Assembly (NCBI GenBank): GCA_003116995.1 | Contig: BDSL01000188.1 | Location: 23,769-87,768 of the forward strand | Reading direction: 5' to 3' | From: Yamagishiella unicocca | Taxonomy: Eukaryota > Chlorophyta > Chlorophyceae > Chlamydomonadales > Volvocaceae | DNA length: 64,000 nt | Part shown: positions 47,501-58,849 of the stretch, piece after piece | How positions within the stretch are numbered: position 1 is the stretch's first letter | Layout of the letters: the number at the start of each line of letters is the position of its first letter | Position numbers and translations under genes: made by a program | The notes under the pieces: model-generated | Seen by the model: the letters and a program-made list of their open reading frames with translations, nothing else | Told to the model about the DNA's origin: nothing | The model's database searches: none

Positions 47501-49635
47501 TCAGCACCGCCAGCCACGTGCCACCGCCAGCCAGTGCCGGTCTCTCCTGCCGCTCACCCCGGGCCCCGCTGTCAGCGCGCGGCCCCCCCCCCATGTAGGC
47601 AGCAGCTCAGTAGGAGTGCGGCTTGCCGTCCGACGCCCCCCCCCACACACATTCGCATCAGTGCAGCCGGGCGGCGGCTCTGCTGCCCCGGTCCTGTCAC
47701 TCGCGGCGCACCTCGACCACGTCCCTTTGCGAGCACACGGACTGAGTGCACCTGGTCCTGAGTCCACCTTCGGCGCCGCCAGTGCCGTCGACCACCTTCC
47801 TCCCGCCCCGCACCCCTCCCGCCGCACCCCTCCCCACACCCCTGCACCCGCCCCTCCCTCCCCTCCCCACACCCCTCCCCGCCCCTCCCTCCCCTCCCTC
47901 CCCTCCCCACACCCCTCCCTCCCCTCCCTCCCTCCCCTCCCGCCCCCCCGCCCCCCCGCCCGCAGCTCCCTGGTGGCCCTGGACGAGCTGGGTCGCGGCA
48001 CCGCCACGTTGGACGGGGCGGCGGTGGCCGGTGCCGTGCTGCAGCAGCTGGCCACCGCCACCGCTTGCCGCGGGCTCTTCGCGACGCACTACCACCACCT
48101 GTCGGACGAGCACGCCGATGACCCGCGGGTCAGTTACGCGGAGGGGCGCGGGCGACAGCTTGCGAAGGACCGAATGGGGCATACCTCTAGGGAGGGCCTG
48201 CAATCCGGCGGGCAGCCCGCCGTGAGGGATGTTGTTCGCCCGGCAGTGAGGCGGCGACAACTCATCCGGTTCCATTGGCGGTATTGAAGTGTCCGCATCG
48301 GGTGCGGGCTTGACCTGTCAACCGGACATGGCGGCGGGTGGGTGGGTGCCGTCCTGCCGGCGACCAGCGGGACCCCGGAGTCCGCAGTGCGGTGGACTGA
48401 CCGACACGGACCCGCCCGCCCGACCTGCTTGCTACGCGCCTCACGTGGCGCTAACCTGCCTGCTGCTGGACACCCGCCCCCGGAGACACACACACACACA
48501 CACAGACACACACACTGCGTGTTTTCGCGAAAACCCTAAAACCCCTCTTCCCCGCCCGCGGACCCCTCCCCGGCCCCGCAGGTCGCCGTGATGCACATGG
48601 GCTGTGCCGTGGAGGTCCCGGGCGAGGCGGCGGTCCCCTCACCCAAGTCGGGCGGCCCCGCTGCTGCGGCTGAGGGCACCGAGGAGGTCACCTTCTTGTA
48701 CCGCCTGACGAGGGGTGGGTGGGGCCGGGGGCATCGAAGGAGACTGCGTAGGCAGCTTGGATCTGAATTGCACGCTCAGCTGAAGCGTGTCGCCAGTGGG
48801 ACCAAGATAGGTGGTTGCGGAGGGGCGTGAACCGGCGCCCTGACGACGATGAGGCGGAATCAGTGCAGTGGAGTTTGCAGGTTCCCGAACGCCAGAGAGC
48901 GATGCTGTTGGGTTGGGCTGCTGGGGCTTGTTGGGGACACCGGGCACTGCATACCTGCAATGGCCGGGGTCGTTGGCAACAACAGTCGTTACGGTCCATG
49001 GGATGCGTGTTAAGGTTTTTACACTCAGTGAAGTGGTGTGGTAGCCCACCCGCAGCCCCGCCTGTGCATTCCAGCCTCATAGATTCCCTGCCATGCTCCC
49101 AATCCGGCAGGTTACACCCGCCTCCTCTGGCCCGCACTGCTGTCCGCCCACCCCTATGCCCCGCTCCTCCAACCCTGCTGCCCTCCCCCTCTCTCAGCCA
49201 TCACCTCTCCGGCGTCCGACCAACGCACCGCACCGCACCGCCGCACCCCTCCAGCTACACTTCCCATGTCGGAGTAAACGGATCTTTCCTGTTTCCCCCC
49301 CCCCAGGCGCCTGTCCCAAGAGCTACGGCACCAACGTGGCGCGACTGGCGGGGCTGCCGCCTGGGGTTGTGGCGAGGGCGGCGGAGGTGTCGGCGCAGTG
49401 GGACCCGCCGCAGCCGGCAGCACAGCAGCAGCAGGGCGAGGACGCAATGGAGGTGGACGCGAGCGGCCCCGGCAGCGGCGCAGCCGGCAGCAGCAGCAGC
49501 AGCTCGTCGGGGGACCTCCGGGTGTTGCTGGCGGACATCCGCTGCTGCCTGGGGTCGCCCGAGCAGGCTGACGTGGCGCGACTCCGCGAGCTTCAAGCGG
49601 CGGCCGCAAAGCTGGTTGGGGCTGTGACCGCGTAG
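35525..49635 (+). CDS. MSH6: DNA mismatch-repair protein MSH6 (MutS homologue 6)
   Basis: All 25 exons join in phase to 1,480 aa: 35525-35687, 35816-36250, 36561-36700, 36949-37300, 37619-37796, 38192-38294, 38685-38837, 39215-39380, 39745-39842, 40453-40527, 40918-41046, 41481-41729, 42190-42376, 42773-42949, 43418-43648, 44089-44186, 44650-44727, 44909-45045, 45901-45988, 46467-46650, 46915-47156, 47341-47495, 47966-48128, 48582-48714, 49307-49635. MSH6 pairs with MSH2 (MutSalpha) in the nucleus to recognise mismatches. Key features are PIP boxes at residues 10-17 and 32-39, a Lys/Ala/Pro-rich and acidic linker (to ~residue 360), the mismatch-wedge motif GKFYE (Phe455, Glu457), lever/clamp exons, Walker [10 protein letters not shown] (1200-1208), Walker B LDELGRGT (Asp1279-Glu1280) and [13 protein letters not shown] replaces the usual ATFDG after Walker B. 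A Gly/Ala-rich insert sits just before Walker A and a Gln/Ser-rich insert in the last exon. No Tudor or PWWP domain is visible. No stop or frameshift is found, so the gene looks functional. Confidence 0.96.
35552..35641 (+). other. MSH6: Two consecutive PCNA-interacting (PIP) boxes at the MSH6 N-terminus
   Basis: Residues 10-17 read QKPINAFF and residues 32-39 read QPKISSFF. Both fit the consensus Q-x-x-(I/L/M)-x-x-(F/Y)-(F/Y), 22 residues apart in exon 1. MSH6 proteins normally carry one such box at the extreme N-terminus to bind the PCNA clamp. Confidence 0.85.
37836..37890 (+). repeat. Dispersed repeat, copy 2 (MSH6 intron 5)
   Basis: The stretch reads AATCCGCGAATCCACGGCC followed by a GGGCGGTGAAGGTGGTGG segment, matching copy 1 at 26157-26210 with a few substitutions. 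It lies between the MSH6 exons ending at 37796 and starting at 38192. Confidence 0.7.
40418..40440 (-). repeat. Dispersed repeat, copy 3, inverted terminal fragment (MSH6 intron 9)
   Basis: The reverse complement of this segment, CATAAGAGGATCCACGAATC followed by CACGG, matches the start of copy 2 (CAATAAGAGAATCCGCGAAT...). Only the ~23-base end is shared, as expected of a transposon terminus or a degraded copy. Confidence 0.5.
43700..43802 (+). repeat. 14-bp tandem repeat in MSH6 intron 15
   Basis: The unit AGGGGTGTGTGTAG is repeated about seven times with slight variants (GTGTGTATAG in the first copies). It starts about 50 bases after the donor of the exon ending at 43648. Confidence 0.9.
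44756..44833 (+). repeat. 41-bp direct duplication in MSH6 intron 17
   Basis: The segment TCCGGCATGCACTCCTAACG and what follows (through GTGTGTGCCAAACGGTT) at 44756-44796 is repeated immediately at 44797-44833. It lies inside one copy of the intron-borne element family. Confidence 0.9.
46915..48128 (+). other. MSH6: MSH6 ATPase core exons (Walker A to signature/Walker B)
   Basis: Exon 46915-47156 ends in the Walker A strand-loop-helix ([20 protein letters not shown]). Exon 47341-47495 encodes GACVPAES, the [15 protein letters not shown] signature region and ELAETAAML. Exon 47966-48128 encodes [11 protein letters not shown] and FATHYHHL. All catalytic residues expected of an active MutS-family ATPase are present. 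Confidence 0.95.
47790..47965 (+). repeat. C-rich polypyrimidine array in MSH6 intron 22
   Basis: A run of CCCTCCC and CCACACCCCTCC-type units of about 170 bases reaches the acceptor of the Walker B exon. On the minus strand it is G-rich and could form unusual structures; on the plus strand it acts as an oversized polypyrimidine tract. Confidence 0.85.
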
Positions 49636-52232
49636 GGCAGCTTCCAAGATTGGAAGCAGGGCGTGTCAGGCGGCTGGTGTTGCTTGGTAGCTATGGAGGT
49701 AGTTGAGGGCAGGTGGTGCGGGCTGGCGCGGCGACAGCTGAGTTTCGTCGACAGCTGAGGGCCGCATTGAGGACGTCAGCTTCAGACGGGAACTTGCTCC
49801 GACGTGAAGTGCAGGGTTGATCGATCGATACGGCTTGTGTGCAGGTATCCGCTGTTAATTCGTGTCGATAGATGGGTACTACGTAGCAGCCGTCTGTTTG
49901 CGCAAAGGACGTGGATCAGCGCCCCAAGGTTTTGCGGACATGTTGAATCATAGTACTTTAGGTATCCCCAGGTTCGTAGCCCTGCGTCGAGGAGCAAATG
50001 ACCCCACAGGACAGGTTCGAATTGGGTTGGCGACGGATGGACTTGTTACCGTACCGTACGTACTGTGGGGCGTAATGGCTCAAATGACGGGGCGGTAAAA
50101 GGAAAGCCCCCTTAGGGCCCGAAATGGTGTATATGATTTCATCCATCGGCGCTGTCACGAGACGTAAGTGATTTCACCTCTGTGAGGAGCGCGCCAGCTG
50201 CCCCTGACTGGTGTGTGGGAATGGTGTTTGGAGCATAGAGGACTGGTTAGGTGGGTCTGACGTGGGGTAAGGCTTGGCGAGTGTGCCACGTGCAGCGGCG
50301 CCATCGGTGAAGTTTTCGTTCCATCCAGAGTGAGTCGTGCAGTCCAAGTACTATCATGTCTACCGCTGTTTAGCACTCTACTTCGCTATCTGCAAGTGTG
50401 GTACGGCACCCGCAAATACAATGACCAACGCATCCCATCCGTTGCAACATTGCGTAGGGCGACGCCATTTTTGCCATATATAAGACGTAGTGCCATTCGT
50501 ACTAACCGTACGTAGGTCATTGCCGGAATGCGGCCAACCAAAAAACAGAATAAGGCACTGTCTAGCTGCCGCACGGTCGCAAGAATGTCTAATAGACCGC
50601 GTACCTAAAACCACAGAGACTAAACACAGTGATAGACAACCTCCCGGAACAAGCAACGCATCTCCAAACCAAGCCAAAAATCATAATCAGTCGCCGAACG
50701 AACGCCGAAGAGCTGAAGGGGAATTGACGACCAGCCTGCTGCAGACAAAAGCGGCTGCTACAGGCGTACCTATTCTCCTCCAGCCATGGCACTCTTGTGA
50801 GCGTTTAGGAGGTGCTAATACAGCTGGCGCATCCGGCATCGTCTTGAGCACCTGTCTTTGTCGCCGTACTAGTGGGCTTTACGTCTGACTGCGTATCCTG
50901 TCGGGCTCAACGTTTACATACACACGTCAAGCATCGTTGCGGTAGGACGATGGCATTGGGCCGTGGGGCGTGGCACCACGGGACAGACCTGGATGATGGA
51001 CACTCCTAGCGTGCATCCTGCCATCGGCCGGACTGCTCATTACTCAGTCCGAAGATAACCAGCAGCAACGCGGACTACCTTCTCTGTATCCGTCCTGGTC
51101 ACCTAGGGCCAACATGCCCATCACGCTTGCACATGTTCACGCAGTGGCAAAGCCCCGCCGTGCGCTCTGCACCAAATCATTCTCGACCAGTCGGAATGGG
51201 ACTGCCCGTTCGTCCCTGGGCTGCTCAGTGTCCTCACAAATCTTAGGTACCGACGAATGTTCAAGAGGAAATGGCGTTGAAAAACGCCGTCATCCTGTTG
51301 TGGAATCTGAATCCCCTATACCGGTACTACCTTTACCTTATTTCCATCTGGCGCTTGCCCAGTCGAATCCTTGCAACTCACGGTCATCGTTGCAACACAC
51401 ACAGTGTATCGACAACAATTCTGCCCGTGGACCTGCCAGCTGCACGGTGGCTCTACGGTAGGATGCGGCGGTTGTTCGGCGGTGGCTCTACGGTAGGTTG
51501 CGGCGGTTGTTATTTTGTGGTGATATGGATTTGGAGAGGGTGGGCGAAATGGCGATGAGGCGGAGGACATAGGCAGGGTGTGGGCACAAGACCACCCGGG
51601 GCTCCCTCCCCTGCACGGCGGACGGTTCCTCAGAACCAATTATTCCTCCATCCGCACCATGACCACCTTACTGGACCTGTTCTCCGACACCACCACCACC
51701 TACGGCACTATCGGCACCCACAACCTCGCCTAGGGCCCCGGTGGCCACCGCCTCACCGGGACTCCAACTCCGGCGCAGCACTGCCCGGCCGTACCTGCGC
51801 CGCAACTCTGAGCTTGAACCCGAACATGCTCTGGATCCGCGCGATATCGCACTTGGATCCGTCCGAAATGGAGGCCCGCGCAGAAAGCGCACGCCCCCGC
51901 CCCAAGCAGCGCCTCCTGGCCCTGCTCCACACTAACAACTGTGATCCTTCGCAGGGCAAGCAGGCACGTTAAGCGCAAGGATAAGGGTTCCCACTCCAGG
52001 GGTGTTCTACGACACATGTCGCACCCGAGTACCCTGGCCGCGAAAGCCTCTGCATGGCAGCCCCACACCGGCGTCACATCTGGCGATACGCGGCTCCTCC
52101 AGCATGTCAACCCCGACGCCCCCCCCCGCAGCCCCTTCACCTTTCCGCACCCGGCGGCCCCCCCAGTCGTGTGTGCACACAATGTGCGGCCTGGACTGAA
52201 GCGACTGCTATGAGGCCATCGAAGTGTAGTAT
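49636..52232. other. Intergenic stretch downstream of MSH6
   Basis: No gene could be supported. The first several hundred bases should be the MSH6 3' UTR. A Pro-rich open stretch (about 51680-51930, plus strand, with LRRNSELEPEHALDP) looks faintly coding, but has no start, no conserved domain I recognise and no clear splice partners. Confidence 0.35.
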
Positions 52233-52319
52233 GACGAGGTGGCCGAGCGGTCTAAGGCGCTAGTTTCAGGACTACATGGTACAGTATAAGGAAGGAAACC
52301 TACTAGTCCGTCCTCATCA
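52233..52319 (+). pseudogene. tRNA-Leu(CAG) relic with intron, lacking the variable/T-arm region
   Basis: GACGAGG (acceptor 5' strand) is followed by TGGCCGAGCGGTCTAAGGC (D arm with intact A-box) and an anticodon stem CTAGT with loop TTCAGG (anticodon CAG at 52267-52269). A 30-nt intron (52271-52300) then sits at the canonical position after base 37, and the pairing strand ACTAG follows at 52302-52306. After TCCG the sequence goes directly to CCTCATC (52312-52318), which pairs with the 5' acceptor strand at six of seven positions. The rest of the long variable arm and the whole T arm (B-box) are missing, so it should be neither transcribed normally nor functional. Confidence 0.7.
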
Positions 52320-54928
52320 GCTCAGGAGAGGGCTTTTGGCAAGGCTGAGGCGTCGAGCGGCCCAACCATGGGCCCGAAGGTGCTGTCCACGGCCGGGCTC
52401 AGAAGGGGATGGAGATGAGGCATACCTGGCAGCAAGTTCGGCACTTCAGGCAGCTTCGAAATGTAAGGGTCGGGTAATAGTGGGATACAGGCTACAAGGG
52501 TGGCAGGGCACGGCGACTCGCAGCAGGCTCGCAACGTGCCGCCATGAAGCGCGCTGGGCTGGGGATTGTGGGAGCACGGTTTGTCCGAACGCAGACGTCC
52601 GCAGCCACCCGCGTGGCCCTGATAACCCTTGGAACCAGCACAAATTCGAAGCTGCCGTTGGTTGGCACCATTGTTGTGACGAGAGCCAGGTCCTCGCGCA
52701 GCAGGTCCACTTGCTGGTATTCGAATGCCTTTCGCGCCATCCGACCGTCCGCCGACCGCAGCACAGCAGCCTGCTGCTGTCGCCTCCACGAGAGAACCTA
52801 GTGGTCGTGTCCTTCCCAATCTTGCTGCAAGATGCAGGCAGCGCAGAAAGGTATGCAAAAGTATTCCTACGCTACCTTTCTACTTCTTCCACCAGCCAAG
52901 AGAAAGCAGGCGGGCATCGTATTCTCGTTTGGTTGTGGTATTCAAGTTTTGGTTTCAACCAAGGTTGCCTGGTTTATAAGCAATCCAAGATGCGCCAACT
53001 ACAAGGCCTGTGGAAGCTCACGGCACGGCGACAGAAGACTATATTGTGTAGGTATTTAGCATATACTCAGACTAACATATCGCATTTAATTATTTTACTG
53101 GCGTGCCGCATGCGCACTGGACGGTTAGACTTCCGGTCATTACCCGGTGAACGACACAGTCATGAAGTTCCTCCTCGCAGACTATTCAAGACGTCAAATC
53201 GCATAACAATTCAAGGCATAGATTCCCATGACGGATCAATATTGCTTCGTAACGTGACAGCCGGGCAGCCGCACAGGCGGGTGCTGCTGGTGCGCATGTT
53301 GGCGGTGCTGACGGCCAACCGGGTGGCGAACGAGGACCCGTGGGTCCACTTCGCACCGCTGCTAGCTGCTGGCGCTGCTGGGCCTGGTGGAGGCGGTGGA
53401 CGTGTGGCTGACGTCGGGGCTGCCCTCACCGTGTGGTGTCAGCGGCGTCGGTGGCGGGCCGAGCTGGGCCGAGTCTCCTCACGCTGGGTGTCAGGAACGA
53501 TGCCCGCGATGCCGTGGCGGCGTCTTGGGCGCTATCGTCCTGGCTGCTTTGCGCGGTGGCAAACTGGTTGGGCAAACCAGCAGGTCGATGCAGACGGCCA
53601 TGCGCGGCGCTGTTGATGTTACCGCTGTTGCCGGTAACTGGTAACTTGGCCCCGCCGGCAGCGGTGTCTGCATGCAGTGTGGCCGGCACAGGCACAGCTG
53701 GTAGATAGCTCAGGCAGCCCCGGCGTTTGAGGTAGGCGGCGCACGCAGGGGGCTCAGGTAACACGCACAGGAAGCTCAGCAGGCACCTGTAATCGTTCAG
53801 GCGGCGGCAGCGCACGCGGACGGATACAGGCCGTGTACGTGGGCAGAAGTAAGGCGGCGGCGCAAACAGCGCGGGCAGCAACATATTTTGCTGCCGCGGG
53901 CGGGCATCACCTGCTAGAACCCGTAAATGGACGTACGCATTGCACGGCATTTTTTGGTGCTGTGTGTTGGGGGCGCGGACGTAATAGCGTATCGATCCTC
54001 GGGGCACGCTTTGGGGTTTGGGTTTACCACTGCATGTACGCGCCCTGTACCAAGTTGCATGTCGAACGGCCGCCGTTGCCTTTCATGGTTGGCAGGTTGG
54101 GGCTGCGGCGCCCCTCAGGGCCTGGCCTGCACCCCGCCTGCAGGCCAGGCAATGGCCAGACAATGGCCAGGCAATGGCGGAGGGACGTGCGGACTTGACA
54201 GCGTATGGACTCTTGCGGCGCGCTTTGGAGGTCGGGAGGTACCACATTACCTCCGGTAGCACAGAGCGTTCGATGCAACGCTATACGTGCGGAACTGGCA
54301 TTGTTTGCCTAGCGCCTAGCAACTGCTCTGTATATCTGATTGCGAATGTACTGTCCGCGATAAGTACCCGGTATGGGTACCCACGGGCGTGTGGCTTTCC
54401 TTGCGTACGGGCTGTGCTGAAACTGTGCCGGAACATTGCAAATCTTTCACGGCCTACAACGTTAGCAGTAGTGGCATTATACGAAATAAATATAGTGCTG
54501 CCTATCGATATCAACAGGTCATGCGTTGCGTTAAACGCGACTCGCGTTGCCAGCAAAATTGGCACCTGGGCTCCTTTTTCTTTGTCCGGCCCTTGGATTG
54601 TGATACTCTCCGTCATTTTATCACCAATCAATATTATTATACGCCGCTATGTGAACTTCTGCAAGCGGCGCGGCAAACACCGCCGACCCGAACCCCCGCA
54701 CCACAGGGTGACTACGACGACCCACGGGTCGCGGCCACGTGCGGGATCGTCGACAGGCGGGCCGACCAGGAGGCTGCTGAACTAGTGATTGTCGGAACTA
54801 ATGGGGACATGCGTCAGACCCCAGCAGCGGTGGTGCTCTCGCCGCTCATGCGCTCCGGAAAGAGGTTACGGCTGACTCAGGGAACGGCGGGGAAAGTGGT
54901 GTGGAACTGGCGGCTAAGCCGCGATACC
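52320..54928. other. Stretch without a supportable gene
   Basis: Long open frames exist on both strands (for example 52276-53616 plus), but they have no domain, low-complexity composition and overlap on opposite strands. Near 54130-54180 there are ~10-bp tandem copies of CAATGGCCAG next to a small palindrome built on GGCCTGGCCTGCA/TGCAGGCCAGGC. I see nothing else to annotate. Confidence 0.35.
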
Positions 54929-57004
54929 TAAACGGATTTCGGGGGGGCCGGGTCATGACGCGAGCTTAAACGGACGCCCTTCGATCCGCATGATTGTTCA
55001 GGGATTAAGGCTGCCGTTGCAACTGTCCTACTGGCACGCTTTGCAGGGCGTTTTAGGGTAAGCAGGGTGATGGCGGTGCACGGCGGTGCGGCCCCGGCCA
55101 AGCATGGCCCTCTAGTTGGCATATATTGCAATTAGATGCATGGATTCGTTGTCGGCAGCATGATGACCTTCGAGGTTCGGCATGGCACATAGGCATGCAT
55201 AGCTGCCAAGGGCTAGTTGGGGTCGCAGACGCCGCCGTCGGCCTGAATTGTTACAATAGGTCCTCACCCCGCCGTTGATGCGGGATGTGTACGCTTGGAT
55301 TGCCTCCGAGGCTCGCTGCCAGCACTTGGCGTGGTGGTGGAAGATCGAAGCTTTCCAGTTGATAGGGTCAAATTCTGTATACATCTTGTAATGAAACCGT
55401 CACGCCATTTTTCAGTGGCATTATGGCAGCTCTGGGCTGGTAGGTATTGGTTGGCCTACTCGCTCCCTGCCTTTCTTCGGTTAGGTTTGCGGAGGGTCGG
55501 TGTTCTGTGTTGCAGGCTTGTAGCGTGTTACACGTTGTGAAATTGTTGTCGCAATTGGGATCTGCGCTTTCCTTAAGGGCCTTGACGAACCTACACAATG
55601 GAACATACATCTGCATGGCAGTGGCGGTCACCTCAGTTACACCTTGCTTCCAGCGCGCCAAGCGCTGCCAAGCGTGAAGTAAGTATGGCATAAGGGAAGA
55701 AGTAAGTTCCAAAGCCGCTGTGAGACGCTTTTTCCCTGGACCGCGAGGACTTGCCGCGAGGGTCAGGGTCAGTATGCAATATTCCGCCGACATATACTGT
55801 TTTGCATTGTCATGCGTAAATACGGCTCATATGGTTAGGATGAAGCCTTGGCCCTGAGATCCATCGTCATCTCGCAGCTGTCGCCGTACAATGGCAACAG
55901 TTCCTCAGACATACAGTCGCACCTGTTCTAAGGTGGGTTATGTATGTAGGAATAGAGGAATGACATTATGAAGTTGTTCGCGCTATCTAATGATTTCGTT
56001 TAAGGTAACCTGAACACGGAATTCTGCCTTGCCCATCTGCAGGCCCTCCGACTCAGCAGCAACCTTTCAAGATGTTACGACAGAAGTCCTTGCAGCTACT
56101 TTGGCTTCATTCCGGATGGAGGTGCGCTTGTTCGACGTCTTGCACACTCCGATCCTGCCCGGTGGGAGTGAGTACCTACCCTTCGACTAGGCTTAACCTG
56201 TTGACACTGCGTGGGTGCAATTGGTTTATATTTGTGGATTTCTGCTGCTTCGCTCGTTAGCATGCTACCGTTGTAAAGGCAAACAGGCTATGGCGTACGC
56301 TGACGTCGGCTCATCTTTGCTGGTTCGTTCGTTACTGCAGGTGCAATACTTCTGCAGGTACAATACTTCTACTGGCACAAATTACGATGAAACTACGCCA
56401 CGGCGGCCGATAGGCGGTGTGATTGCTCGGACCTTCAGGTGCCTTCATCAGCCTCAAGGTCTTGACTCATTACATAATTAATGTCTTTCGGCTGTTGATG
56501 CTATCCAAAGCCAATATCACGAGAGGCTCAACTCGCAGTCGAAAACGCGGCTCTGGGATGACCTTCGTTTGGCCTGTGCTTGCCATGCTGCTGGACCATG
56601 CCCCAATGCAGCAACAGTACACTGAGTGTTGTTCAGTGCTTGTGCAGATGTTCAGTTGGCGACACGTCATTTGTAATGTTCGTTGGCAGCGCCCCTACCT
56701 TCAACTTCGGCTCGTTGGCCATGGCTGGGTTGCTTGCTGTGTTCGTTTCCAAACGTCAGCCCGCGTGCGAATCGTGGTAACGTTCCCCTCGTAGTTCCCT
56801 TTCTTTCCACAGCACATACAGCGTTGAACGCGGGTGCAAAGATCGCATTATTTTGTTACGTACGTACCTCGCTGTCAGTCCGATTGCTGATTCCTGGTTT
56901 CCTCTTCCATCGCTTTCCCCCTTCCTTCCACATGACATACAGCGTATATGGAATACCTGGCTTGGCGTACGCACGACAGCATTGATCACACGTACCGCCA
57001 GTCG
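54929..57004. other. Region with exon-like fragments, no resolved gene
   Basis: Minus strand: 55384 down to 55278 is open from ATG, bounded by TTACAAG before and GTGAGG after, with a protein-like sequence (NWKASIFHHHAKCWQRASEA). Upstream, another open stretch near 55700-55550 contains LLHAWQRLARWKQG. Plus strand: 56041-56168 follows a good acceptor (CCCATCTGCAG) and ends in GTGAGT, and reads TFQDVTTEVLAATLASFRME in one frame. I could not join these into one model with consistent phase, so they may be remnants of genes or mobile elements. Confidence 0.3.
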
Positions 57005-58519
57005 CTCAGAGAAGCTGTAGGTCGGGGACGGAGTTAGGATAGTTGTTCGTTAGTTATTGCCGGTACCTAGCTCTATATCTGCTGACCAGTTCCTCATTTC
57101 AACCCTGCTGCCTCCTTTCCAATATCCCTTCCGTTTCTGTTGCCACTTTACAGCCATCACCCGCCTCTGCCCAGCCCAGTGCCGCCGGCGGATCCACAGC
57201 AGCTTAACATAACGGCCACATCACTACCGACGACCGAGCCGCTGCCAGGCCCGCTTCCCGCCGACGAGATCTGCTGCCGCCCCGAAGCCGCCGTCGCACG
57301 CACCGTCCAGCCCTATCCTACGCCGTCCCTTTGATTGGGAGCAAGGTGCGTTTCTGCAGTGCTTGCCGGATCGGTGCGTTGGTTGTGTTAGTTGAGGTAT
57401 CGGAGCAAGGCAATCGCCGTAGCATGGCTGGTAGGTCGTCATGCATAGCCACACCGTACGCAGCTTCAAAGGCTTCGACACGTACACAGATACGGTGGCA
57501 TGCGTTCTGATGACTTGCTCGCACCGCGTGCGGGTGCGTGCCGTGGATCGATCGGGCGGGGCAAGATATTTGCTGCACTGTTCAGCCAGCACTTCAGCAG
57601 CCGCCAGCCAACCAGCACTACTACTTCAGCCTGTCAGCCATCCGTACAGCAGCAGCCGTCATCAGCTAGCTTCCTTGCAGCAGTAAGCCAGCCTGCGGTG
57701 CAGCGGTGGTCTTGCCCCGCCCTTCGTCCCGGCGTACCCGCAATCGGTTCCAAGCCACCGTTGTCGTGAAACCACCGTTGCCGTAACGAACTTGCATATC
57801 CTGCTGCTTTAGTTTTAGCGTTCCCCATGGCTCAATATATATACCAATGTCGCTACATGCATACGATGGCTGGAATACTGCCGCTAACTACTGCTGCATG
57901 CCCCTACCTCCATCCTCCGTTTTCGCCCTCCCGCCTACATCGCCCGAGGCCTCCCGCCGTACGGCACCTGCACCCCGGACGGACGGAGGGACCACTACTA
58001 CTGCGACGATCTGTGTCTGCAAGGGCCGGCGCGCGGGTGACCTTCGCCGCCGCCGTGTTCCGTCATACGTGGCTGCCCACCCGCGGCATGCCCATCTGCT
58101 GGTGAGCATCTACAGGGTAAGGTATGTAGGTGCGGGTCCTGATGATGAGGGGCAGAATCCCAACAGCGCAGAGTAGTATTATACGCACGTAGTTGCTTGG
58201 GAGCGAGCGAGCTTGTATCCGGCGGTTAATAACTTCGGTTGCACAGTCATCATCGGTTGCACAGTCATCAAATATTAATTTTCTTAGTCATCGTCATTAT
58301 CGGTGTCCCGCAGGTACCTACGATCCAGGGGAGCTCCGCACTTCGGGAACGAACCTACGTTGGCTACTTGCGTGGGCAGCAAGTAAGCGGCTGCATGCCG
58401 CCGCCGTACTTTATAGCCACCGCCGCGCGCTTCTAGACAGCAACCGTACGTGCCTCTGGCTGAATTTCCTCCATCAACTCCAGTCACCGAACTCGCCGCG
58501 GCCCTGCATTATTTACGTG

Positions 58520-58610
58520 CGGGCACGACAACAGGCGCGTGTGGCAGGCACGTACGACAACAGACGCGTGTGGCAGACACGTACGACAACAGGCGCGCAG
58601 GCACGGCGTA
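58520..58610 (+). repeat. Three tandem ~30-bp copies (also in unit 2 at about 61685-61775)
   Basis: CACGACAACAGGCGCGTGTG, CACGTACGACAACAGACGCG and CACGTACGACAACAGGCGCG start three consecutive ~28-29-bp copies (GGCA/GACACGTACGACAACAG(A/G)CGCGTGTGGCA). Confidence 0.8.
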
Positions 58611-58849
58611 GGCTCGCTACTCCAACCGCGAGGGGTTCCTGCTTACTTGCTTGGCAGTCTAACTACGTACTGCTTGACCATTTACATGGTAAGGTATGTA
58701 GGAGCGGGTCCTGGTTGTGGGGCTGCTGGATGAGGGAGGTGTTGCCAGCTTAAGGGGGTTCACTTCATCACGCACGTGGGTTGGAATTCGACGCTGGAAC
58801 ATGACGCCAATAATCAACACGCGCTGACGCTGTCCTCGTTCATCCATAA

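Noticed and set aside
52276..53616. A 446-codon plus-strand open frame next to the tRNA relic
   Set aside because: Composition is irregular, no domain or start context is convincing, and open frames on the other strand overlap it. Treated as chance.
57890..58040. A Cys-rich reading frame (PPYGTCTPDGRRDHYYCDDLC) in the tandem unit
   Set aside because: It looks domain-like and is kept in both units, but it is closed by stops on both sides, has no clear splice acceptor and matches no family I can name. Left as part of the duplicated unit.
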